Shown here piece by piece: positions 34,189 through 43,574 of a stretch of DNA of 64,000 nucleotides (position 1 is its first letter; each line of letters starts with the position of its first letter). A program made the position numbers and the translations under genes. A model generated the notes under the pieces. It saw nothing but the letters and a program-made list of their open reading frames with translations, had not been told where the DNA came from and did no database searches. The DNA is from Pseudorhodoferax sp032153935 (GTDB lineage Bacteria > Pseudomonadota > Gammaproteobacteria > Burkholderiales > Burkholderiaceae_C): the NCBI RefSeq assembly GCF_964253035.1, contig NZ_CAXUQL020000001.1, positions 3,100,001-3,164,000 on the forward strand, given 5' to 3'.

Positions 34189-36492
34189 ATGATTGTCTGC
34201 ATCAACCGCCTCAAACAGTTCGGAATCTTCAGCGACTTCAATGGAACGAAGATCCAAAAGTTCGGCCGGTACAACCTGGTCTATGGTTGGAATGGAACAG
34301 GCAAGTCAACGTTATCGAATCTATTCTCTTGCTTTGAGCTTCGCTCGATGGTTCCCCGCTTCAGCACGGGCCAATTTTCAGTAGTTCTGGAGGATGGCTC
34401 AACGATCACGGAATCCACACTCCACTCATCCCAATTGAATATTCATGTTTTCAATCAACGCTTCGTGCATGAGAACATTGATTGGGACAAATCCGTAAAG
34501 AGCATCCTTCTTATTGCGAAAGAGAAGATTGATGACTTGCAGAAGCTGGAGAAGCTGAAGAGCGAGCTTCAGTCGAAAAAGAAGGCTCACGACGACAAGC
34601 AAAGCGATATCAAGAAGCAGCGTGAGGCATTAGAGAAGTTCCTGACCAATGCTGCCAAGAAAATGAAGCTTGGACTTCAGGCGATTGATACGAGCGACAG
34701 TTATTACTTGAATTACGACCGCCGCAAGCTCTTCAACTTCATACAGAATAACGGCGAGACAATTATCAAGGCGGAGTCGGTTCTTCCAGATGAGAGGGTT
34801 ATCGACCTTACGAATGCCGCCAAGCCAGATCAGCTTCCAAGCATTGCTTTCGCCTCAACGGCCATTGAGCCGGACTACTTTAAGAAAGCGGCGGGCCGCA
34901 TCAGAGATTTGATTGGGACTACGGCGGTCAATCAAGCAATCCAGCGGCTGACCGATAACCCGGAAATCCGCGAATGGGTTCAAGCAGGCTTGGAAATCCA
35001 TAAAAACCACGACTCGCAATCCTGCGAGTTCTGCGGCTCTCCGTTCGCCCAGCTTCGTGCCGAGGCGCTTGCTGCCCACTTCAGCAAGGAGTTCACGGAG
35101 TTTCAGAGCCGACTTCAGAACGCGGCGACATGGATTGAATCTCAAGGCGCTCCAGCTAATCAGTTTCCCGCATCGACCGAGTTTTATAAAGAACTATCGG
35201 CCGAGGCAGAGAAGCTTCAAAAGGACTACGCAACTGCTGCTGAAAAGATCGACCAGCAAATCGACGCCTGGCGGGAAGCCCTGAAGGCCAAGATCACAGA
35301 CCCTGGGAAGACAGACATTCAGATCTCGGATGTGGTTGAAGACGATGTCACCAATTTCAATGACATCCTGAAATCGATTGTTGCTCTCGTTGGAAAGCAC
35401 AACAATAAGACTTCAAATTTCAAATCTGAGACCTCAAAAAGCAAGGTGGCACTGGAGCTTCACTTTGCTGCGGCTGAGGTGCAAGAGTTTGACTATGCTG
35501 GAAGTGAGAAGAAGTGCAATGACCTTGAGTCAGAAGCAAAGAACGACCATAAGGAAATTGAAAAAATTAGTCTAGAGGTCGGAGCCATAGAAGCGGCGCT
35601 CTCGAATGAAACGGTCGGGGCAAAGGAGTTCAATGACATCCTGCATCGCTTCATTGGCCGCTCTGAGCTTTGCCTGAACTTCAATCAGAAGAAGAAAGGC
35701 TATGAGATCATCAGAAACGGGGTTGGTGAGCACGATGGGAATTTGAGCGAAGGTGAGAAAACTGCGATTGCATTTGTCTATTTCATCACGAAGCTCAAAG
35801 AAAATGGAAATAACATCAAGGATACGATCGTCGTCGTTGACGATCCGGTCTCAAGCTTTGATTCTAATCACTTGTTTCACGCCTACTCGTTTTTGAGAAC
35901 GCAATGCACTGAAGCCAAGCAACTTTTTGTGCTGACTCACAACTTCACTTACTTTAAGCTAGTGAGAGACTGGTTCACTGGCACCAATAGGAATCGAGTC
36001 AAAAAAGGCAACGCCGAGAATTGCTTCTTTTATCGCCTGGATGCGCCACCTGGCTCCCCTCGTCACTCCCTACTTGTGGATGCCGACGACTCACTCAAGA
36101 ACTACGGTTCCGAGTACCACTATATCTTCAAGAAGCTCTACGAATATAGGGCGCACACAACACTCAATCGAGATGAGGCGTTCTTGACCGCCAACCTCGC
36201 CCGAAAGCTTGTTGAATCGTTTTTCACCTTCAAATATCCAAGGCGTCGAAGCGACATTAGTCAATTGATGGAGGCTGGCCTAAAAGATTGCACCATCACG
36301 ACACCAGAGCTTAAAGAAAAAATCTACCGCTTTATCAATAAGTATTCACATAGCGACGTTATTGAGATAACAGAGGAATCCGCAGAAAACTTGGCAGGCG
36401 AAAGCCACAGCGTCATCGGGAACATCTTCCAGTGGCTGGAAGAGGTGGACAAGAAACATTACGACGAGATGATTCAGGTTGCGACGGCCTGA
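34189..36492 (+). CDS. RloC/PrrC-like AAA ATPase, putative anticodon-nuclease defence protein
   Basis: The product is 767 residues from the ATG at 34189 (GGAG at 34177-34180). An SMC/Rad50-type ATPase is split by coiled coil: Walker A GWNGTGKST at 33-41, ABC signature LSEGEK at 519-524, Walker B VVVDDP with D551. In the middle, C279-x2-C282 (SCEFCGSPF) between helical arms looks like a zinc hook, as in RloC. The C-terminal part has R672-x3-E676 (ARKLVESFF) and H721 (NKYSHSD), matching the Arg-x3-Glu...His arrangement of the PrrC/RloC anticodon-nuclease triad. RloC family members cut tRNA after DNA damage or phage attack. The gene is plainly lower in GC than its neighbours, so it is recent cargo. 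Nuclease activity is inferred. Confidence 0.72.
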   Translation: MIVCINRLKQFGIFSDFNGTKIQKFGRYNLVYGWNGTGKSTLSNLFSCFELRSMVPRFSTGQFSVVLEDGSTITESTLHSSQLNIHVFNQRFVHENIDWDKSVKSILLIAKEKIDDLQKLEKLKSELQSKKKAHDDKQSDIKKQREALEKFLTNAAKKMKLGLQAIDTSDSYYLNYDRRKLFNFIQNNGETIIKAESVLPDERVIDLTNAAKPDQLPSIAFASTAIEPDYFKKAAGRIRDLIGTTAVNQAIQRLTDNPEIREWVQAGLEIHKNHDSQSCEFCGSPFAQLRAEALAAHFSKEFTEFQSRLQNAATWIESQGAPANQFPASTEFYKELSAEAEKLQKDYATAAEKIDQQIDAWREALKAKITDPGKTDIQISDVVEDDVTNFNDILKSIVALVGKHNNKTSNFKSETSKSKVALELHFAAAEVQEFDYAGSEKKCNDLESEAKNDHKEIEKISLEVGAIEAALSNETVGAKEFNDILHRFIGRSELCLNFNQKKKGYEIIRNGVGEHDGNLSEGEKTAIAFVYFITKLKENGNNIKDTIVVVDDPVSSFDSNHLFHAYSFLRTQCTEAKQLFVLTHNFTYFKLVRDWFTGTNRNRVKKGNAENCFFYRLDAPPGSPRHSLLVDADDSLKNYGSEYHYIFKKLYEYRAHTTLNRDEAFLTANLARKLVESFFTFKYPRRRSDISQLMEAGLKDCTITTPELKEKIYRFINKYSHSDVIEITEESAENLAGESHSVIGNIFQWLEEVDKKHYDEMIQVATA

Positions 36493-36532
36493 GCATCAGG
36501 CCGCGAGGGCCATAGCTATGCCACCAGGCGCA

Positions 36533-36555
36533 GCAAAAAGGGGCCGAAGCCCCTT
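36533..36555 (-). terminator. Rho-independent terminator of radC
   Basis: On the minus strand AAGGGGC - TTCG - GCCCCTT (36538-36555) is followed by a run of T (complement of 36533-36537), three bases past the radC stop. It is a strong hairpin with a UUCG tetraloop. Confidence 0.8.
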
Positions 36556-36558
36556 GGG

Positions 36559-37068
36559 CTAGATCAGCCCATGCTCGGCGAACGATGCCGTTTCGTTGCC
36601 CGCAACGATGATGTGATCGAGCACGCGCACGTCCACCAGACCCAACGCTTCCTTGAGCCGCTGGGTCAGCGCCCGGTCAGCCGCGCTCGGCTCGGGGTTT
36701 CCGCTCGGATGGTTGTGCGAAACGACGACCGCCGCCGCATTGAGCCGCAGCGCCTCCTTGACCACTTCGCGCGGATACACCGACGCACCGTCAATAGTGC
36801 CGTGGAACATCTCCCTGTATTCGATCAGACGATGGCGCGTATCCATGAACAGCACTACGAACACCTCATGCTCGAAGCTGGCCAACTTTGTACGCAAGTA
36901 TTCCTTGACCGCCGCCGGCGAAGTGAACTCTGCTCCGCGCCGCATTTTCCGGTCAATGACCTGGCGCGCAGCTTCCAGAATGTCGTCGGCCGATGCCGGT
37001 AGATAGCGCCCGTGCGCGTCGCGCACCAGCAGACAGGAATCGAACGAGGGAAAGGACAGTTGCGACAT
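36559..37068 (-). CDS. radC: RadC-family JAB/MPN domain protein
   Basis: This 169-residue protein is mainly the JAMM domain: EVFVVLFMDTRHRLIEYREMFHGTIDGASVYPREVVKEALRLNAAAVVVSHNHPSGNPEPSAAD holds the HxH...D zinc motif (HNHPSG...D). It lacks the N-terminal HhH part of chromosomal RadC, as usual for plasmid and ICE copies. Its biochemical role is unresolved, although such genes cluster with anti-restriction and recombination functions. Start at 37068 is supported by a typical MSQLSFPS opening. Confidence 0.9.
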   Translation of the reverse strand: MSQLSFPSFDSCLLVRDAHGRYLPASADDILEAARQVIDRKMRRGAEFTSPAAVKEYLRTKLASFEHEVFVVLFMDTRHRLIEYREMFHGTIDGASVYPREVVKEALRLNAAAVVVSHNHPSGNPEPSAADRALTQRLKEALGLVDVRVLDHIIVAGNETASFAEHGLI

Positions 37069-37419
37069 GATCGTGCTCCGGTTGCTCGGGCGGAATTGCC
37101 CGGAACCGGCGGCAGCACGGCGCAGCGCAAGCAGTCAGGGGTCGCAGACGGCCGCCAGGACGCAAGCGCGCATGGCGCGCGCCGCCCTTGACGGCGAGAA
37201 CGCCGTGATACGGTGAAGGGAACAGCAAGACCGCCCACACCCGCCCACTGCACAGAGTCGATTTTTGGCAAGCGGAGCGCGCAGGCCCGGATCAACGAGC
37301 CGGGACGGAGGCGTCAGTGATGGAAGCCCGACAGGGGCGAGACTCGCGCAGCGAAGCTCGATGCGCAGCACGACAGCGCGACGGCGGCACGCCGGGACGC
37401 CCGACTGCTTGGGACAGGA
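37069..37419. other. Intergenic region upstream of radC with repeat copy B
   Basis: About 350 bp without a gene. It carries repeat copy B (37268-37345: GCAAGCGGAGCGCGCAGGCC ... GGCGTCAGTGATGGAAGCCC) and, at 37,120-37,216, a GC-rich module ending CCTTGACGGC (37191-37200) that resembles the one at 33,883. The radC promoter must lie here. On the radC strand these modules would be in its 5' leader. Confidence 0.5.
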
Positions 37420-38484
37420 CTACTCGTTGTCCGTCTTGCGCTGCTCGATTTGCAACTGCGCCCGTTGCGTTGCCTGTTGCAGCCGCTCCACCAGCACGCC
37501 CCTCGGCGGCAAGGCGGTCAGATACTCGGCAACGTGGATGCCGGACTTGTCCAGCTCCAGCAATTCGATCTGCTCGCGCTTCTTGCCGGTGCAAAGGATG
37601 ATCCCGAGCGGCGAGGCTTCCTCCGGCTCCCGTTCGTGCTTGTCTAGCCACCGAAGGTAAAGCTCCATCTGCCCTTTGTAGGCCGCCTTGAAGTCACCTA
37701 CCTTCAACTCCACCGCAACCAGCCGCCGCAGCTTGCGGTTGTAGAACAGAAGGTCAAGGTGGAAATCCTCGTCGTCGATCGGAATGCGCTTCTGCCGGGC
37801 GACGAATGAGAAGCCCGCGCCCAGCTCCAGCAGGAAGGACTCCATTTCACGGATGATCGCCGCTTCCAAGTCGCCTTCCTGCCAAGTGTCCCGCAGGCCC
37901 AGGAAGTCGAGGATGTACGGGTCGCGCATGACCAGGGCCGGCGACATGCGCTGCGCATCGCGCAGGGTCGCCAACTCCTGCGCTATGGTTTCTTCCGGCT
38001 TTTGGGAAAGCGCCGTGCGCTCGTACAGCATCGAGTCGATACGCTCGCGCAGCGTCCGCACGCTCCAGCGTTGGGTGCTGGCCATCTGTGCGTAGTAGTC
38101 CCGCTGGAGCGGGTCTTTCAGCGGCATCAGGGCGATGAAGTGCGTCCAGCTCAATTCTCGTATCAGTGATACGAGAATTCGCTCGTCGGGGAAGGTGGCG
38201 GCGAACTGCACCATGCGGCGCAAGTTCTGCTCTGCAAAGCTGCTGCCGTACTCCTCCACCAACTGCGCAGCCAAGGTGGGCAGAACTTCCTTGCCGTAGG
38301 CGCCCCGGCGCCTGTCCAAGACCTGCGTGTGGATGCGTTGGCCGATGCGCCAGTAGAGCATCGTAAGCTCGCTATTCACCGTCGAGGCGGCGCGCAAGCG
38401 CGCCGCCTCGATCAGTGCCCGAATGTCGCCCAGCAGCGCCGCGGGCGCTGCGAGCGATGCTGCTGATGGCCGGCGCCCGTTCAT
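37420..38484 (-). CDS. DUF1016 / YhcG-type PDDEXK nuclease
   Basis: The product is 354 residues from the ATG at 38484, overlapping the integrase stop by 4 bp. The N-terminal part (LYWRIGQRIHTQVLDRRRGAYGKEVLPTLAAQLVEEYG..FAEQNLRRMVQFAATFPD) is DUF1016_N. The C-terminal domain (DDEDFHLDLLFYNRKLRRLVAVELKVGDFKAAYKGQMELYLRWLD) has the D...ExK signature of PDDEXK nucleases. YhcG-like proteins are often found on mobile elements and near restriction systems; their substrate is unclear. The tight coupling to the integrase suggests co-expression during excision or a post-integration role. Confidence 0.88.
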   Translation of the reverse strand: MNGRRPSAASLAAPAALLGDIRALIEAARLRAASTVNSELTMLYWRIGQRIHTQVLDRRRGAYGKEVLPTLAAQLVEEYGSSFAEQNLRRMVQFAATFPDERILVSLIRELSWTHFIALMPLKDPLQRDYYAQMASTQRWSVRTLRERIDSMLYERTALSQKPEETIAQELATLRDAQRMSPALVMRDPYILDFLGLRDTWQEGDLEAAIIREMESFLLELGAGFSFVARQKRIPIDDEDFHLDLLFYNRKLRRLVAVELKVGDFKAAYKGQMELYLRWLDKHEREPEEASPLGIILCTGKKREQIELLELDKSGIHVAEYLTALPPRGVLVERLQQATQRAQLQIEQRKTDNE

Positions 38485-39680
38485 GCCACCGCCTCCGCAA
38501 GCTGCCGCGCGCCCGTGATGGCTTGGCGGCGGCTGGCCACCAGCTCGGCCGCCTCGCGCACCGGCTTGTCCTCGGTGTGGACGTAGTGCATGAACATCGC
38601 CACGGTCTTGTGGCCCGTCAGCTTCATTCCCACTTTGGTCGGCACACCGGAATTGGCAATGTCGGTGGTCGAGCGATGACGGATGCCGTGCGTGCCTACG
38701 TGCGGCACGCTGGCGGCCTTGAGCGTCCGGCACCAGCCGCCATAGTGCTCGCCAAAGGTCAGGTGCTTGGCCGGGTCGTTCGGCGACGGCAGGACGTAAG
38801 GGCAGCCTTCCAGACGCGGCGCCGTCGAAAGCAGCCGATAGGCTTCCTCGCTCATGGGCTTGGAAATGCCGCCAACCTTGCTGTCGGGCCACACCACGCG
38901 CCGGTTCTCGAAGTCCAGCCAGCTCCATTCGAGCGGGCAGATTTCGGAGCGCCGCGCCGCAAACTCGAATTGCAGCCGGATCGCCAACGGGATGACGTAG
39001 TTCTCCAGCCCCTCCGCCTCCAGTTTCTCCAACTGGCGGAAGATCCGCACCATTTCCTCGTCCACGATGAGCCGGGTTTCCTTGCCCGGCGGGTACATCG
39101 GGACGTGGCGGCACGGATTCGTGCCGTCCGGGCGGAAGCCCCAGACTTCGGCCAAGTTGAACATCTTGCGCAGCACGCCGAAGGTCTTGTTGGCCTCGGT
39201 CGGCTTGTAGGCCAGCTTTTCCATGAGCCCCGCAATGTCGGGCCGCTTCACGTCATGCACCTTCTTGCGGCCCAGCAGCGGGATGATGTTGCGGTCGATG
39301 ACGCCCTGGTAGCCGTCCTGCGTGCTGACCTTGTTGCGCTTCTTGGAGTAGTCCTCCATGAACTTTTTGCACAACTCGGCCATCGTGGGCGCCTTGCGCG
39401 CCTCGGCCTTGGCACCGCCGGGATCACCACCCCGGCGAACCTCGGCCAGCCAGTCCTGCGCTTTGACCCGCGCCTGTTCGACGGTTAGCTCCCCGTAGAG
39501 TCCCAGCGAGGGCTTGCGGGGCTGGCCAGAGTTCGTGCGGTACTGGAGCATGAACACCCGGCGTCCCGTCGAGGTAATCTTGCAAAGGAAGCCGGGCACG
39601 ACGGTATCCCGTAGTTCGATGTCCTTCGCCTGGGGTTGCGCCGACTCTACGGCGGTCTTGGTGAGCTTGATCTTTGCCAT
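38481..39680 (-). CDS. int: Tyrosine integrase of the Tn4371-like ICE
   Basis: The product is 399 residues from the ATG at 39680 (AAGGAG upstream). The N-terminal arm-binding domain (DUF4102-like: MAKIKLTKTAVESAQPQAKDIELRDTVVPGFLCKITSTGRRVFMLQYR) is followed by a core-binding region and the catalytic domain. The catalytic Arg is in FAARRSEICPLEW (near 243), H-x-x-R in THGIRHRSTTDIANSG (near 333), then His in LTGHKTVAMF and the Tyr nucleophile in MHYVH (near 365). It catalyses integration and excision. It lies ~170 bp from the element's right end, as is usual for this family. Confidence 0.95.
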   Translation of the reverse strand: MAKIKLTKTAVESAQPQAKDIELRDTVVPGFLCKITSTGRRVFMLQYRTNSGQPRKPSLGLYGELTVEQARVKAQDWLAEVRRGGDPGGAKAEARKAPTMAELCKKFMEDYSKKRNKVSTQDGYQGVIDRNIIPLLGRKKVHDVKRPDIAGLMEKLAYKPTEANKTFGVLRKMFNLAEVWGFRPDGTNPCRHVPMYPPGKETRLIVDEEMVRIFRQLEKLEAEGLENYVIPLAIRLQFEFAARRSEICPLEWSWLDFENRRVVWPDSKVGGISKPMSEEAYRLLSTAPRLEGCPYVLPSPNDPAKHLTFGEHYGGWCRTLKAASVPHVGTHGIRHRSTTDIANSGVPTKVGMKLTGHKTVAMFMHYVHTEDKPVREAAELVASRRQAITGARQLAEAVA

Positions 39681-39866
39681 GATGACTCCTTGGAACGACC
39701 CGGATTCCAGGAGCCAGATAGGAGCGGCGCGAGGGAGAACCGGGTCAAGTTTCAGAAAGCACCGGCATATGATGGAAGCGCGTAAGCTATTGATAAACCT
39801 GCTGTATCGGGCTACGTCGCAGTCCAGCGAACTACCGGGCTGGAGTCATCGTGAAACAAAAAATTC
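39681..39866. other. ICE right end / attachment junction
   Basis: Between the int start and the interrupted aminotransferase the sequence changes from ICE to chromosome. Reading the aminotransferase frame backwards, it meets a stop (TGA at 39852-39854), and family resemblance starts at AAATTCCTGG (39859), so the junction lies at about 39,846-39,866. I do not find an exact copy of the TTTTTCAT core I recall for this family; the nearest is TTTTTTG on the minus strand at 39,855-39,863. The partner end is outside the window. Confidence 0.65.
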
Positions 39867-40025
39867 CTGGCGGCCGGATTGCAGACCGCCTCGGGCGTGC
39901 CGCTGCAGTGCGACGAAGGCCCGGATTTCCGCACCTTCCGCATCGGCCTGTTCGGCCTGGAGAAGTGGCAGAACGTGGACCGCACCGTCGGCCACCTGGC
40001 GACGGTGCTGGACAAGGTGCTGTGA
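39855..40025 (+). pseudogene. 3' fragment of class V aminotransferase cut by ICE insertion
   Basis: An open frame ending at the TGA 40023-40025 encodes KFLAAGLQTASGVPLQCDEGPDFRTFRIGLFGLEKWQNVDRTVGHLATVLDKVL. This is the C-terminal end of an alanine/serine-glyoxylate-type class V aminotransferase (the FRIGLFGL...N(V/I)DRTV pattern). The rest of the gene should sit at the other ICE end. Whether the ICE end supplies a replacement 3' end at the left junction cannot be seen. Confidence 0.75.
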
Positions 40026-40026
40026 T

Positions 40027-40291
40027 CTAGGAGGCTGTCGGGCTTGGGCATGGCCCCGCGTTGCGCCAGTCAGGGCGCAGGCAAGGCGCCAAGCGCAAGC
40101 TGGACTGCAGTCCAGCGAGCATTGGCAACGCAGCATGCGCCCTGACTGGCACAACCCTTCGGGCCGTTTCCTGGGACCGCCATGCCGCGTTGCGGGCTCG
40201 TTGTGTGGCAGGCCACACGGCCTCGCCCACGCCTTGCCTGGCGGTCCCAGGAAACGGCGCGGGGCCATGCCCAAGCCCGACAGCCTCCTAG
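40027..40291. repeat. Nested inverted-repeat element with 34-bp perfect ends
   Basis: The terminal 34 bases at 40027-40060 and 40258-40291 are perfect inverted copies (left arm begins CTAGGAGGCTGTCGGGC). Inside are further dyads: GCCAGTCAGGGCGCA (40046-40060) with TGCGCCCTGACTGGC (40136-40150), the palindrome GCTGGACTGCAGTCCAGC (40099-40116), and GCCGTTTCCTGGGACCGCC (~40,166-40,184) with its inverse (~40,240-40,258). The element starts one base after the aminotransferase stop and contributes the stop codon of yhbY. It may be a MITE-like repeat and/or a bidirectional terminator. Confidence 0.75.
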
Positions 40292-40770
40292 GTCTGGCTG
40301 CGCTTCTTGACGCTGGTCGGTGGCTTGGGCTTGGCGCGCTTGACCTTGCCGCCGGCGGTCAGGCGCTGGTTGCCCAGCACGCGCAGCGTCTTGACTTCGG
40401 GCCGCTGGCCGCCGCGCTTGCTGAACTTGAGGATCTTGACATCGCGCGGGCCGGGCTTGCGGTCCTCGTCCTCCGTGCGCTCACGCTCGACTTCGGGCTT
40501 GGGCCGCCACAGCACCAGCAGCTTGCCGATGTGCTGGATCGGCGCGGCACTGAGTTCGTCGGCCAGTTGCTGGTACATGGCTTCACGGGATACGCGGTCG
40601 TCGGAGAACACGCGCACCTTGATCAGGCCATGCGCGTTGAGCGCGAGATCGGTCTCGCGTACCACCGCGGGCGTGAGGCCGTCGCCGCCGACCATGACCA
40701 CGGGGTCCAGATGGTGGGCCTCGGCGCGGTGGACCTTGCGTTGCGCGGGGGTGAGTTGAATTTGGGGCAT
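40288..40770 (-). CDS. yhbY: YhbY-family CRM-domain RNA-binding protein
   Basis: This 160-residue protein has the CRM domain in residues ~1-100: LTPAQRKVHRAEAHHLDPVVMVGGDGLTPAVVRETDLALNAHGLIKVRVF, including the GxxG-like GGDGLT loop. YhbY binds pre-50S ribosomes. A Lys/Arg-rich tail of ~60 residues extends beyond the ~97-residue E. coli form. It is divergent from rlmE with only 20 bp between the start codons. Its stop codon lies within the arm of the inverted-repeat element, so the extreme C-terminus may have been changed by it. Confidence 0.9.
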   Translation of the reverse strand: MPQIQLTPAQRKVHRAEAHHLDPVVMVGGDGLTPAVVRETDLALNAHGLIKVRVFSDDRVSREAMYQQLADELSAAPIQHIGKLLVLWRPKPEVERERTEDEDRKPGPRDVKILKFSKRGGQRPEVKTLRVLGNQRLTAGGKVKRAKPKPPTSVKKRSQT

Positions 40771-40790
40771 CCCCGTATTATCAAGGCTGC

Positions 40791-41471
40791 ATGAAAGTCA
40801 AGACCAAAAGCAAAAAGGTCAACAAGGCATGGTTGAACGACCATGTCAACGATCCTTACGTCAAGCTCGCCGGCAAGGAGGGCTACCGCGCACGCGCGGC
40901 CTACAAGCTCAAGGAGATCGACGAGACACTGCGCCTGATCCGGCCCGGCCACCTGGTCGTGGACCTGGGCTCCACACCCGGTGCCTGGAGCCAGTATGCG
41001 CGGCGTCGGCTGTCGCCCCAGGGGGCGGCCGTGGGCGCGCTCGACGGCGCCATCATCGCGCTGGACATGCTGCCCATGGAGGCCATCGAAGGCGTGCAGT
41101 TCATCCAGGGCGATTTCCGCGAGACGGAAGTGCTCGCACAACTGCAGCTGGCCATGGCCGGCCGCCAGGTGGATGTCGTGGTGTCGGACATGGCACCGAA
41201 CCTGTCGGGCATCGAGTCGGCCGATGCCGCGCGCATCTCCCACCTCGTGGAATTGGCGCTCGAGTTCGGCCAGAACCACCTCAAGCCGGAGGGCGCCCTG
41301 GTCGCCAAGGTCTTCCATGGCAGTGGCTACAACGAGCTGGTACAGCTGTTCAGGGCGCAATTCAAGGTGGTCAAGGCGATCAAGCCCAAGGCCTCGCGCG
41401 ACAAGTCGTCCGAAACCTTTCTGGTTGGCGTGGGGCTCAAAACGGTGCAAAGCGTCGAAAAGCAGCCCTAA
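40791..41471 (+). CDS. rlmE: RlmE, 23S rRNA (uridine-2'-O) methyltransferase
   Basis: This 226-residue FtsJ/RrmJ enzyme modifies U2552 of 23S rRNA in the late 50S assembly stage. Catalytic K-D-K-E residues are visible: K in ARAAYKLKEID, D in VVSDMAPNLSG, K in ALVAKVFHGSGYNE and E in KASRDKSSETFLVG. The SAM-binding motif is VVDLGSTPGAWSQYA. Length and motifs are full. It is followed by ftsH as in most beta- and gamma-proteobacteria. Confidence 0.96.
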   Translation: MKVKTKSKKVNKAWLNDHVNDPYVKLAGKEGYRARAAYKLKEIDETLRLIRPGHLVVDLGSTPGAWSQYARRRLSPQGAAVGALDGAIIALDMLPMEAIEGVQFIQGDFRETEVLAQLQLAMAGRQVDVVVSDMAPNLSGIESADAARISHLVELALEFGQNHLKPEGALVAKVFHGSGYNELVQLFRAQFKVVKAIKPKASRDKSSETFLVGVGLKTVQSVEKQP

Positions 41472-41594
41472 ATCCTTGCTCCAGCTATGGCTGACGCGGG
41501 TTTCCCGGCCGTGTCAAGAACTTGAAATGCCTAAAATGGCGCGCAAGTACGTCCCAACGCCGTTGCGTGTCGTACGGCTTACCGGAGTCCCCGC

Positions 41595-43514
<1,920 letters not shown>

Positions 43515-43536
43515 CGCACCCAGTCTGAACAACAAT

Positions 43537-43564
43537 ACGGGGCCTTGCGGCCCCGTTTTGTTTT
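43537..43564 (+). terminator. Rho-independent terminator after ftsH
   Basis: ACGGGGCC (43537-43544), loop TTGC and GGCCCCGT (43549-43556) form an 8-bp GC-rich stem followed by TTTGTTTT. It sits 22 bp past the ftsH stop, so folP probably depends on partial read-through or a promoter of its own. Confidence 0.85.
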
Positions 43565-43574
43565 CCGACCACGC

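Noticed and set aside
41522..41538. CTTGAAA upstream of ftsH considered as a heat-shock (sigma-32) -35
   Set aside because: No matching CCCCAT-type -10 is found at the required 13-14 bp spacing.
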